Shown here: piece after piece, positions 34,973 to 41,768 of the stretch
Layout: each line of letters starts with the position of its first letter
How positions within the stretch are numbered: the stretch's first letter is position 1
Assembly: GCA_938034975.1 (NCBI GenBank)
Contig: CALHNI010000013.1
Coordinates: 1 to 41,768 of the forward strand
Direction of reading: 5' to 3'
DNA: 41,768 bases
Source of the DNA: Candidatus Goldiibacteriota bacterium
Lineage (GTDB): Bacteria; Oederibacteriota; PGYV01; DYJU01
Made by a program: the position numbers and the translations under genes
Notes under the pieces: model-generated
Told to the model about the DNA's origin: nothing
What the model saw: the letters and a program-made list of their open reading frames with translations, nothing else
Databases searched by the model: none

Positions 34973-36259
34973 ATGACACAACTTGAAGCAGCTAAAAAAG
35001 GCATAATTACAGATGAAATGAAAATTGCTGCAAAAGAAGAAAATCTGACAGTAAAGGAATTATCAGAACTTATTGCAAGGGGAGAAGTTATAATTATAAA
35101 AAATAAAATACACAACAATATAAAAATAATAGCAATTGGGAAAAAAACAAGAACCAAAATAAATGCAAATATAGGTAGCTCAGAAGATATATGCGATATA
35201 GATCTTGAATTACAAAAATTAAAAATCTGTGTTGATTTCGGTGCTGATGCAGTTATGGATTTATCAACAGGCGGGGATATAAAAAAAATAAGGCAAATGA
35301 TTTTAAAGAATTCACCAATACCGGTCGGGACTGTGCCTGTATATGAAACTATGGTAAATACATTAAAAAATAAACGCCCAATTGATGAATTAACAAGTGA
35401 TGATTTTTTTAACATTATCAAGGAACATGCAGAACAAGGGGTTGATTTTGTTACGGTTCATTGTGGAGTAAATAAAAAAGCAGTGGAAACTTTAATTGCA
35501 CAAGGCAGAATATTAGATGTTGTAAGCAGAGGCGGTGCTTTTTTGACTTCATATATAATTAAAACAAATAAAGAAAATCCATTGTTTAAAGATTTTGACA
35601 GGTTATTAGAAATTGCTTATGAATATGATATTACTTTATCATTAGGTGATGGAATGCGGCCTGGTTGTATTGCTGATGCAACAGATAAACCACAGATACA
35701 GGAACTCATAACATTAGGCGAACTTGCCAAACGTGCTTATGAAAAAAATGTGCAGGTAATGATAGAAGGTCCTGGTCATATTCCCATAAATCAGATTGAA
35801 ACAAATATTAAAATGCAAAAACAACTCTGTAATAATGCCCCTTTTTATGTTTTGGGTCCGATTGTTACTGACATAGCCCCAGGTTATGATCATATAACTT
35901 CGGCAATAGGAGGAGCACTAGCAGGTTATTATGGGGCTGATTTTTTATGTTATGTAACCCCTGCAGAACACTTAAAATTACCAGACCTAAATGAAGTAAA
36001 AGAAGGCATAATTGCTGCCAAAATTGCTGCTCATTCAGCAGATATTGCAAAAGGAATTCCATTTGCAGTTAACCTTGATAATGAAATGGCAAAAGCAAGG
36101 AAAAATTTAGATTGGGAAAAGCAGATAAACTTGGCAATTGATAAAGAAAAAGCAAGGATTATGAGGGAAAAAGCCAGTCCATCCAACAAGGATGTTTGCA
36201 CCATGTGTGGAGAATTTTGTTCAATTAAAGAATTAAAAGATATTTTAAAAAAGATGTGA
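34973..36259 (+). CDS. thiC: Phosphomethylpyrimidine synthase ThiC
   Basis: ThiC is a non-canonical radical SAM enzyme that rearranges aminoimidazole ribotide to HMP-P. I use the ATG at 34973, 6 nt after GAGGAG; an in-frame ATG 18 nt upstream lacks a site. The 428-residue protein is of the short type without the N-terminal domain of E. coli ThiC. It has GADAVMDLSTGGDI, FVTVHCGV, SRGGAF, LGDGMRPG and IEGPGHIP. The C-terminal cluster motif is CTMCGEFCS, spaced CX2CX3C instead of the CX2CX4C of E. coli. Its TGA stop lies within the terminal repeat of the adjacent element. Confidence 0.95.
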   Translation: MTQLEAAKKGIITDEMKIAAKEENLTVKELSELIARGEVIIIKNKIHNNIKIIAIGKKTRTKINANIGSSEDICDIDLELQKLKICVDFGADAVMDLSTGGDIKKIRQMILKNSPIPVGTVPVYETMVNTLKNKRPIDELTSDDFFNIIKEHAEQGVDFVTVHCGVNKKAVETLIAQGRILDVVSRGGAFLTSYIIKTNKENPLFKDFDRLLEIAYEYDITLSLGDGMRPGCIADATDKPQIQELITLGELAKRAYEKNVQVMIEGPGHIPINQIETNIKMQKQLCNNAPFYVLGPIVTDIAPGYDHITSAIGGALAGYYGADFLCYVTPAEHLKLPDLNEVKEGIIAAKIAAHSADIAKGIPFAVNLDNEMAKARKNLDWEKQINLAIDKEKARIMREKASPSNKDVCTMCGEFCSIKELKDILKKM

Positions 36260-36672
36260 AAAGTTCTATGAAAAAAAAAGAAGGCAGAGATTAAAATATA
36301 TACTAAAAGTATAGAAAATAATATACATTTCCCCTATTTTAAAAAAGGGCAGGGGAGATTTAAAAATAATGAACCAAATCCCCCAGAAATCTCCTTTTTA
36401 CAAATGGGTAGAAAAAAAGAAAGAGGAGGAAAATCGTTCTTAGTCCTCCTTTTGCAAAGGGGGAGAAAAAAATAAGAATAAGAATAAGAATAAGAATAAA
36501 AAATTCCACTCTTTAATAAAGAGTGGTTAGGTGAGATTTTAAAAGAAAGCGAGAAAAAGAGAATGAATGTATGTAAATCCGCCTAAATCCCCTTTGATAA
36601 AGGGGGAACAAAAGGCAAAAAAAGTATATGAATAAAAAAATTTTTAAGTGAAGAGCGTTAAAACTTTTCACA
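36255..36672 (+). mobile_element. MITE-like element with TGTGAAAAGTT inverted ends, copy 2 (418 bp)
   Basis: It runs from TGTGAAAAGTT (36255-36265) to AACTTTTCACA (36662-36672), an 11-bp perfect terminal inverted repeat. Inside are two related C/G-rich palindromic units and a short (AAGAAT)n tract near 36474-36500. There is no ORF for a transposase. Its left end supplies the thiC stop codon and its right end lies 29 nt before the next ATG. It fills the 442-bp gap. Confidence 0.8.
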
Positions 36673-36701
36673 ATACTTTAAAAAAGTAAAGGAGGTATGT
36701 C

Positions 36702-37115
36702 ATGGATAAAATTTTAAAAATAATCCTTTCAGGAGTTGTTGCGGGATTTATTTTGTTTTTTGTTGCAAGTATTTCATATAATTTTACCAAAGAGATAACA
36801 GACCCATCACTTAAATACATTTTTAAGAAATCAATTCATATGCAGTGGTTTTATAAACTTTTAATAATAAACGCAGGAACAGGTATTATCATGGCTATAT
36901 TTTATGCTTTAATGCGTTCAGGATTACCCGGAAATGATTTTATAAAAGGAGCGACATGGGGAATGGTAGTATGGATTTTTATGATAAATCAGCCGCTTAT
37001 AACAGCAATTGTTATTGGTGATTTTGCTCCAAATTTACTTTTATCATGGCTTGCCCAGGGATTTGCAAGTTATGTAGCGGCCGGAGCAAGCATTGGGCTT
37101 ATTTACAAGGACTGA
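36702..37115 (+). CDS. Four-helix membrane protein of unknown function
   Basis: A 137-residue, very hydrophobic protein with about four transmembrane helices (roughly 5-25, 50-70, 83-100 and 112-133). Between helices 2 and 3 is a small loop RSGLPGNDFIKGATWGMVVW, reminiscent of small integral membrane proteins of the DUF1761/DUF1440 sort, though I do not claim either. AAAGGAGG precedes the ATG. It begins 29 nt after the right end of a MITE-like element and overlaps the UbiA-like gene by 23 nt, so translation is probably coupled. Confidence 0.7.
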   Translation: MDKILKIILSGVVAGFILFFVASISYNFTKEITDPSLKYIFKKSIHMQWFYKLLIINAGTGIIMAIFYALMRSGLPGNDFIKGATWGMVVWIFMINQPLITAIVIGDFAPNLLLSWLAQGFASYVAAGASIGLIYKD

Positions 37116-37938
37116 AGTTTTAACTTTAATCAGAACCTTACGTTTTTCCCGTCATTTGCACTATACAGTTGTTTTTTTATTTGGATATTATTTAGGATTA
37201 GAAAAACTTAAAAACAATTTTGATATTTTTTATTTTTGGGCAGGTATAATTTGGATAAACATACTTTTTTTCCTTTCTATTATTTTAAATAACATTTATG
37301 ATAAAAAAATAGACCTGATAAACAAAAAGGTGAATCCGTTAAACAACGGAATAAAGATAAAAAAATATTTTTATCTTTATGTTTTTTTGCTTTTTTTCTC
37401 TTTGATTTTATCATTTTTTTTGAGTAAAAAAATTTTTTATCTTACGGTTTTCATAAATTTAATAAGTTATTTTTATTCAGTGCCGCCTTTCAGACTTAAA
37501 AAGTTTTTTCCTTTGAATATAATCATTATAAGTTTTTGCACAACAATTACAATTTTTTCAGGTTATTTGTTTTCAACACATGGAAAAAGTTATAGTGAGT
37601 TCCCTTTTGATTTTGCTTTATCATTGTTTTTTATTTTATCTTTTGCTTTTAATGTAAAAGATATAAATGATTTTAAAGGTGATAAAAAACAAAAAATAAT
37701 GACTATAATGACAATTTTTGGAGAAAAAAAAGGGAAAATGATTATAAACTTTCTTATGCTTTTTTCGTATATTTTTTTTCCTTTTTTAATTGGTCAGCCT
37801 TTGCTTTTTTTGCCTGCGGTTTTTTGCGGTGTTATAACATTTTTAATAATTCATAAGTCGCACAGGATAAATGAAATTCCGGTTTTTTTAATATTTTTTT
37901 CTTTTCTTTTTTTATATATACTGATACAAAAAATTTAA
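37093..37938 (+). CDS. UbiA-superfamily prenyltransferase
   Basis: A 281-residue integral membrane enzyme that attaches a polyprenyl chain to an aromatic or other acceptor. The two aspartate motifs are visible: NNIYDKKID (66-74, Asp70 and Asp74) and KDINDFKGD (189-197, Asp190, Asp193, Asp197). YSVPPFRLKK (128-137) after the middle helices is typical. The start is a TTG with GGAG at 37083-37086; it overlaps the upstream gene by 23 nt. The acceptor is unclear: quinone, heme or lipid acceptors are all possible, and no quinone genes are nearby. Confidence 0.85.
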   Translation: MGLFTRTEVLTLIRTLRFSRHLHYTVVFLFGYYLGLEKLKNNFDIFYFWAGIIWINILFFLSIILNNIYDKKIDLINKKVNPLNNGIKIKKYFYLYVFLLFFSLILSFFLSKKIFYLTVFINLISYFYSVPPFRLKKFFPLNIIIISFCTTITIFSGYLFSTHGKSYSEFPFDFALSLFFILSFAFNVKDINDFKGDKKQKIMTIMTIFGEKKGKMIINFLMLFSYIFFPFLIGQPLLFLPAVFCGVITFLIIHKSHRINEIPVFLIFFSFLFLYILIQKI

Positions 37939-37942
37939 AAAT

Positions 37943-38311
37943 ATGAAAATAAAAAATATTCTTTTTATTATAGGAGGGCATATTTTTTTGGTAATTGGAA
38001 TAGCAGGTATTTTTTTGCCTGTGCTTCCCGGAACAATTTTTTTAATTTTATCCGCAGCTTGTTATTTTCGCGGTTCAGAAAAATTTTATAACTGGCTTTT
38101 AAACCATAAATTTTTAGGCAAATATGTAAAACCATACAGAGAAGGCAAGGGAGTCCCTTTTAAATTAAAAATTTCTTCACTTGGTATATTATGGGTGGGG
38201 ATAAGTATTTCTGCATACTTATTTAAAGAAAATATTATAATTTTAATCATCCTTGGTGTAATTTTAATTGTAAGCACGGTTTATTTGATAAAATTAAAAA
38301 CACTAAAATAA
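37943..38311 (+). CDS. DUF454 (YbaN-like) inner membrane protein
   Basis: A 122-residue membrane protein of the DUF454 family, of unknown function. Typical are GIAGIFLPVLPGTIFLILSAACYFRGSEKFYNWLL (about 19-53) and HKFLGKYVKPYREGKGVPFKLK, followed by two more helices. It starts 4 nt after the UbiA-like gene and is the last gene of the three-gene block bounded by two 418-bp repeats. Confidence 0.87.
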   Translation: MKIKNILFIIGGHIFLVIGIAGIFLPVLPGTIFLILSAACYFRGSEKFYNWLLNHKFLGKYVKPYREGKGVPFKLKISSLGILWVGISISAYLFKENIIILIILGVILIVSTVYLIKLKTLK

Positions 38312-38406
38312 AAAATTAAGTAAAAAAATATTAAATAAAATAAACAAAAAATTAATAAAAAATAAATTTATATCTAATAATATTCTTTTAAATTTTATAA
38401 TGGTAA

Positions 38407-38824
38407 TGTGAAAAGTTCTATGAAAAAAAAAGAAGGCAGAGATTAAAATATATACTAAAAGTATAGAAAATAATATACATTTCTCCTCTTTTAAAAAAAG
38501 GGGCAGAGGCGATTTAAAAATAATGAATCAAATCCCCTGTAAATCCCATTTTTACAAATGGGTAGAAAAAAAGAAAGAGGAGGAAAATCGCCCTTAGTCT
38601 CCCTTTTGCAAAGGGGGAGAAAAAAAATAAGAATAAGAATAAAAAATTCCTCTCTTTAATAAAGAAGGGTTAGGGGAGATTAAAAAAAAAAGCGAGAAAA
38701 AGAGAATGGATGTATGTAAATCCGCCTAAATCCCCTTTTGATAAAGGGGGAATAAAAGGCAACATAAGTACATAAGCATATGAATAAAAGGATTTTTAAG
38801 TAAAAAGCGTTAAAACTTTTCACA
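38407..38824 (+). mobile_element. MITE-like element with TGTGAAAAGTT inverted ends, copy 3 (418 bp)
   Basis: Same length, orientation and internal order as copy 2: TGTGAAAAGTT (38407-38417) to AACTTTTCACA (38814-38824), with closely similar sequence throughout. The AAGAAT tract is shorter. The right end is 29 nt before the response-regulator ATG, with TATAAT at 38832-38837. The rest of this 542-bp gap (38312-38406) is featureless A/T. Confidence 0.8.
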
Positions 38825-38831
38825 CTGCCTT

Positions 38832-38837
38832 TATAAT
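38832..38837 (+). promoter_or_regulatory. Possible -10 element next to MITE copy 3
   Basis: TATAAT 7 bp beyond the element, with TTAAAA (38810-38815, inside the element) at 16-bp spacing as a poor -35. If real, the element contributes the -35 of the response-regulator promoter. Confidence 0.4.
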
Positions 38838-38853
38838 AGAAAGGAGGAATGAT

Positions 38854-39240
38854 ATGTCTAAAATTATATTTTTTGTAGATGATGAAAAAGATGTAAGAGA
38901 ATTAATAGAAGTTAATTTGAAAAATTATGGGTTTAAGGCATATGGGTTTGAAAATTCACTAAAAATGTTAGAAATGTTATCAAAAACAAAACCGGATTTA
39001 ATAATTCTTGACGTGATGATGCCAAAAATGGATGGTTTGGAAACCAGTAGAATATTAAAAAATAATCCAGAAACAAAAGATATTCCTATATTGCTTTTAA
39101 CGGTAAAAGGAAGTATAGATGATATAGAAAGTGGATTTAAGGCAGGAGTTAATTCGTATATGATAAAACCATTTTCACCTTCAAGATTGATTGAAAAAGT
39201 AAAAGAGTTAATAAACAAAAAAACTAAAAATAAAATCTGA
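38854..39240 (+). CDS. Single-domain CheY-like response regulator
   Basis: A 128-residue receiver domain with no output domain. The acidic pocket is Asp9, Asp10 and Glu11, the phospho-acceptor is Asp53 (LIILDVMMPKMDG), the switch Thr is Thr83 and the conserved Lys is Lys105 (MIKPF). Such proteins pass phosphate or act by protein contact. No histidine kinase adjoins it; a membrane sensor begins at 41496, beyond uvrC. GAAAGGAGG precedes the ATG. Confidence 0.92.
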   Translation: MSKIIFFVDDEKDVRELIEVNLKNYGFKAYGFENSLKMLEMLSKTKPDLIILDVMMPKMDGLETSRILKNNPETKDIPILLLTVKGSIDDIESGFKAGVNSYMIKPFSPSRLIEKVKELINKKTKNKI

Positions 39241-39462
39241 TTGTAAAATAAGAATAATTTGCAAAATTTTTATATTAAAAGTAAAAGATTTAATAATTTA
39301 TAACAATATAATTCGTCCATACTATTTAAGTAGAAATCTTTTCTTAAAAAATCTGATTGCATGTTAAAAATTTTAAAAATTATCTGAAACATCCAGTCCA
39401 TTTTTGTTCATCAGTTTGTTTAAAAATTATGACTTAAAAATTGCAGAATTTTTATATTTATT

Positions 39463-39644
39463 CCTGAAAATCGTATTAAAAGATTGCGACTTTCAGGAGA
39501 AAAAACACAAAAATAATATATTATTAAAAAAAAATAAAATATTTAAAACAACACTTGATCTTTATTTTAAATTAAAAAGACTGATGAATAAAAGTAATGT
39601 ATTATAAAAATAAAATTTATCACATTTAAAACGAGTTTTAACGG
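39463..39644 (+). repeat. Dispersed hairpin-capped repeat, copy 9
   Basis: The 5' hairpin is CCTGAAAATCG...CGACTTTCAGG (39463-39497). It is followed by AAAATATTTAAAACAACACT, the same 20 bases as in copy 2, and the core CTGATGAATAAAAGTAATG plus TATTATAAAAATAA. The 3' hairpin is degenerate (AAAACGAGTTTTAACGG). The rest of this 480-bp gap, 39241-39462, shows no gene or clear structure. Confidence 0.85.
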
Positions 39645-39657
39645 TTATTTTTATGGT

Positions 39658-39686
39658 TTGACATAAAATAAATACTAAAATATAAT
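39658..39686 (+). promoter_or_regulatory. Promoter of uvrC
   Basis: TTGACA (39658-39663), 17-bp spacer, TATAAT (39681-39686): an exact match to the sigma-70 consensus. The leader is about 28 nt with AAAGGAG before the ATG at 39721. Confidence 0.85.
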
Positions 39687-39720
39687 TAAGATATGCAATT
39701 GATTTTAAAGGAGTAAATTA

Positions 39721-41499
39721 ATGATTACTGAAAAAATAAAAAAATTACCCACATTGCCGGGGGTTTATCTGCTTAAAAACAAAGAAAACAAGATTATATA
39801 TATAGGAAAGGCAAAAGTTTTAAAAAATCGTCTAAGTTCTTATTTTCAGAACAGTAAAAAGGATCTGAAAACAAAGATTATGTCAGAAAGTATAGCGGAT
39901 TTTGATTATATTATTACAAAAAATGAATTTGAAGCTTTTTTGCTTGAAAACACTCTTATTAAACAGCATAAACCTAAATATAATATACTTTTAAAAGATG
40001 ATAAATCCTTCCCTTATTTAAAATTAACAGTAAAAGACAAATATCCTGGCTTATATTTAGTCCGTGAGACAAAAAGTAAAAGTGCAATTTATTTTGGACC
40101 TTATTTTGCCAAAGATGCAAAAAAATTCCTGGAAATTATTTATAAAAATTTCAAAATACGGCAATGCAAAATTGATTTAAAAAAGCCGCTTTCAAGACCA
40201 TGTATTTATTATAATACTGGTATGTGTTCTGCACCTTGTGTTAGGTTTATAAGCGATAGCGCTTATATCGAATCAGTTAAAAATGTAATTAAATTTTTAA
40301 AAGGTGCTTATAAAGAAATAATTGAAATTTTTAAAAATAAAATGAATAAATATTCCGAAAGACAGGAATATGAAAAAGCAGCACAGATGAGAGATTACAT
40401 AAAAACCATAGAAACAATTATGAATGAGCAAAAAGTAATTTTAAATAAAGAAAAAGATATTGATGTGGTAAATTATTTATTTTCAGACAATAGTTACTAT
40501 TTTTGTGTTTTAAAGATAAGAAGCGGAAGATTGATAAACAAAGAAATTCTAGTATTTAAAAATGTCCCTGAAAGCGAAAGTATATTTGAGAATTTTTTAA
40601 TGCAGTATTATGCAAGAAATATAGATGTGCCCGAAGAGATACTTTTGCCTTATAATGCCCACACTCCACAATCAAATTTTATAATAAAGTTTTTTAAAAA
40701 ATATGATATTAGGGTTATATATAAAAAAAATAACTCTCTTTTTCAAATTGCAATGGAAAATATTCTTGACAGGCAAAAACAGGAAACCGAATCAGAAAAA
40801 AAAGAGCAAAAATTTAAAAAGCAGATTATTGAATTGCAAAAATCGCTTAATTTAAATAAAAAGCCGGAAATAATAGACTGTATAGATATTTCACATTTAG
40901 GTGGTTCTAATATGGTTGGTTCTTGTGTTGTTTTTGAAAATGGGCTTCCTGCAAAGGCACTGTATAGAAGGTATAAAATAAAACAAACGAGATTGGCAGA
41001 TGATTATTCAGCAGTAAGGGAAGTTGTATCAAGGAGGTACTCTAAAATAAAAAAAGAAGGGCAAAAATTGCCTGATTTTATTTTAATTGACGGTGGTATA
41101 GGACAGGTAAACATCGCAAATGAAGAGTTAAAAAAACTTAATCTTAATATCCCGGTTTTTGGTATTGCAAAAAAAGAAGAACTCATTTTTAGTCCTTATA
41201 ATAATGAACCGGTTTTTATAAGTGAAGATGCTTTACTTTTATTAAGAAGAATAAGGGACGAAGCGCACAGATTCGCGCTTTCTTATCATACAAAATTAAA
41301 TCTAAAAAATTTGAAAAAATCAATTCTTGATAATTTACCATTTATTGGTGAAAAGACAAAATACAAAATTTATAATGAGTTTAAAAATATAGATGATTTT
41401 TTAAATGCAATAAAAAATAATAAAAAAGAAGTATCATTTTTAACACGAAAACAAAAGGACATTTTTATTGATATTATTAAAAAAATGGAAAATAAATGA
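39721..41499 (+). CDS. uvrC: Excinuclease ABC subunit C
   Basis: UvrC makes both incisions in nucleotide excision repair. The 592-residue protein has the GIY-YIG nuclease domain at the N terminus (LPGVYLLKNKENKIIYIGKAKVLKNRLSSYF, about 13-43). Next come the Cys-containing RPCIYYNTGMCSAPC segment, a UVR motif (RQEYEKAAQMRDYIKTIE, about 214-231), and the RNase H-like nuclease half (IIDCIDISHLGGSNMVGSCVVF and LILIDGGIGQV-type strands). It ends in a helix-hairpin-helix region (LDNLPFIGEKTKYKIYNEF). The length is close to that of E. coli (610). It overlaps the next gene by 4 nt (ATGA). Confidence 0.96.
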   Translation: MITEKIKKLPTLPGVYLLKNKENKIIYIGKAKVLKNRLSSYFQNSKKDLKTKIMSESIADFDYIITKNEFEAFLLENTLIKQHKPKYNILLKDDKSFPYLKLTVKDKYPGLYLVRETKSKSAIYFGPYFAKDAKKFLEIIYKNFKIRQCKIDLKKPLSRPCIYYNTGMCSAPCVRFISDSAYIESVKNVIKFLKGAYKEIIEIFKNKMNKYSERQEYEKAAQMRDYIKTIETIMNEQKVILNKEKDIDVVNYLFSDNSYYFCVLKIRSGRLINKEILVFKNVPESESIFENFLMQYYARNIDVPEEILLPYNAHTPQSNFIIKFFKKYDIRVIYKKNNSLFQIAMENILDRQKQETESEKKEQKFKKQIIELQKSLNLNKKPEIIDCIDISHLGGSNMVGSCVVFENGLPAKALYRRYKIKQTRLADDYSAVREVVSRRYSKIKKEGQKLPDFILIDGGIGQVNIANEELKKLNLNIPVFGIAKKEELIFSPYNNEPVFISEDALLLLRRIRDEAHRFALSYHTKLNLKNLKKSILDNLPFIGEKTKYKIYNEFKNIDDFLNAIKNNKKEVSFLTRKQKDIFIDIIKKMENK

Positions 41500-41768
41500 A
41501 GATAAGCATAAAAAATAAAATTCTTTTCTATTTTTTTATCTCTTCAGTAATAATTATTTTTTTCTATGGAACAATAATTTATTTAAGTGTTAAAAAAGAT
41601 ATAGAAAATGAAATTGAAAAAAGATTGACAATGGCAGGGGAAATAATAAAAAGGGAAATAAGGTTTGAAGATATACAAGTTTTAAAATTAGAGGGAAAAG
41701 TCTATAAAAGATATTTGGATGAAATGAACAAACTAAAAAAAATAATGAATGTAAATGATGTTTTTATC
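41496..41768 (+). CDS. N-terminal part of a membrane-anchored sensor-like protein (cut by the window end)
   Basis: The first 91 codons are visible. The sequence begins MKISIKNKILFYFFISSVII, a positively charged start followed by one transmembrane helix. A charged, probably coiled-coil extracytoplasmic stretch follows (VKKDIENEIEKRLTMAGEII). This is the usual opening of a sensor histidine kinase, chemoreceptor-like or cyclase protein, but no diagnostic domain lies inside the window. It overlaps uvrC by 4 nt. A kinase partner for the upstream CheY-like protein is possible but unproven. Confidence 0.65.
   Translation, partial: MKISIKNKILFYFFISSVIIIFFYGTIIYLSVKKDIENEIEKRLTMAGEIIKREIRFEDIQVLKLEGKVYKRYLDEMNKLKKIMNVNDVFI

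Noticed and set aside
36255-38824. A true insertion sequence or composite transposon
   Set aside because: No transposase gene or clear target-site duplication is seen at either end, so only a MITE-like label is justified.
39404-39607. Open frame of 67 codons before uvrC
   Set aside because: It lies across repeat copy 9, its composition follows the repeat, and the other copies do not keep the frame open.
38854-41768. Response regulator and membrane sensor as a defined two-component pair
   Set aside because: uvrC with its own consensus promoter separates them, and the sensor is cut before any kinase domain could be seen.

Overview
The window is very AT-rich, coding-dense bacterial DNA using the standard code (TGA is a stop in aroQ, thiC and thiH). 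An outer membrane is suggested by a heptosyltransferase-type GT9 enzyme, a doubled O-antigen-ligase-like protein, an OmpA-domain lipoprotein and TolB-like beta-propellers. Alongside these sits a Firmicutes-like neighbourhood (Xaa-Pro peptidase, efp, accB, accC, asp23, amaP, DUF2273). This mix fits an uncultivated, deep-branching, low-GC diderm lineage. I cannot name the phylum from sequence alone.

Layout. (1) 1-2089: a repeat-rich start and a secreted deiminase-like protein. (2) 2090-3016 (-): DUF2156 protein, apparently leaderless. (3) 3187-9186 (+): aroQ, tandem O-antigen-ligase/TPR protein and YfhO-like protein, a cell-surface polysaccharide operon. (4) 9179-12835 (-): MEMO/AmmeMemoRadiSam-B, iron alcohol dehydrogenase, GT39-like transferase and cupin. 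(5) 13094-15104 (+): queH and a Deg-type protease. (6) 15187-17165 (-): rsmG and recF with two parS-like palindromes and a DnaA-box match between them, which suggests proximity to the replication origin. (7) 17746-21901 (+): a lipoprotein, then thiS-thiG-thiH-thiF-thiE. (8) 21907-26783 (-): two TolB-like proteins (one fused to OmpA), tRNA-Gln, GT9 and a LolA-like periplasmic protein. (9) 27111-34664 (+): an eleven-gene run GT2, purC, methyltransferase, pepP, efp, accB, accC, asp23, amaP, DUF2273, thiD2. (10) 34973-41768 (+): thiC, three membrane proteins, a CheY-like regulator, uvrC and the start of a membrane sensor.

The thiamine genes form a nearly complete route split over two loci. ThiC makes HMP-P, ThiD2 (not the usual ThiD) is expected to phosphorylate it, ThiS/G/H/F make the thiazole and ThiE joins the halves. 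Each locus has a strong promoter with a leader too short for a TPP riboswitch.

The least ordinary content is intergenic. One family of about 120-205 bp repeats, with a hairpin near each end and a conserved core, occurs nine times. A second family with TGTGAAAAGTT terminal inverted repeats occurs three times, and every copy ends 28-29 nt before the start codon of the next gene. Two of those copies, both 418 bp, bracket a three-gene membrane-protein block.
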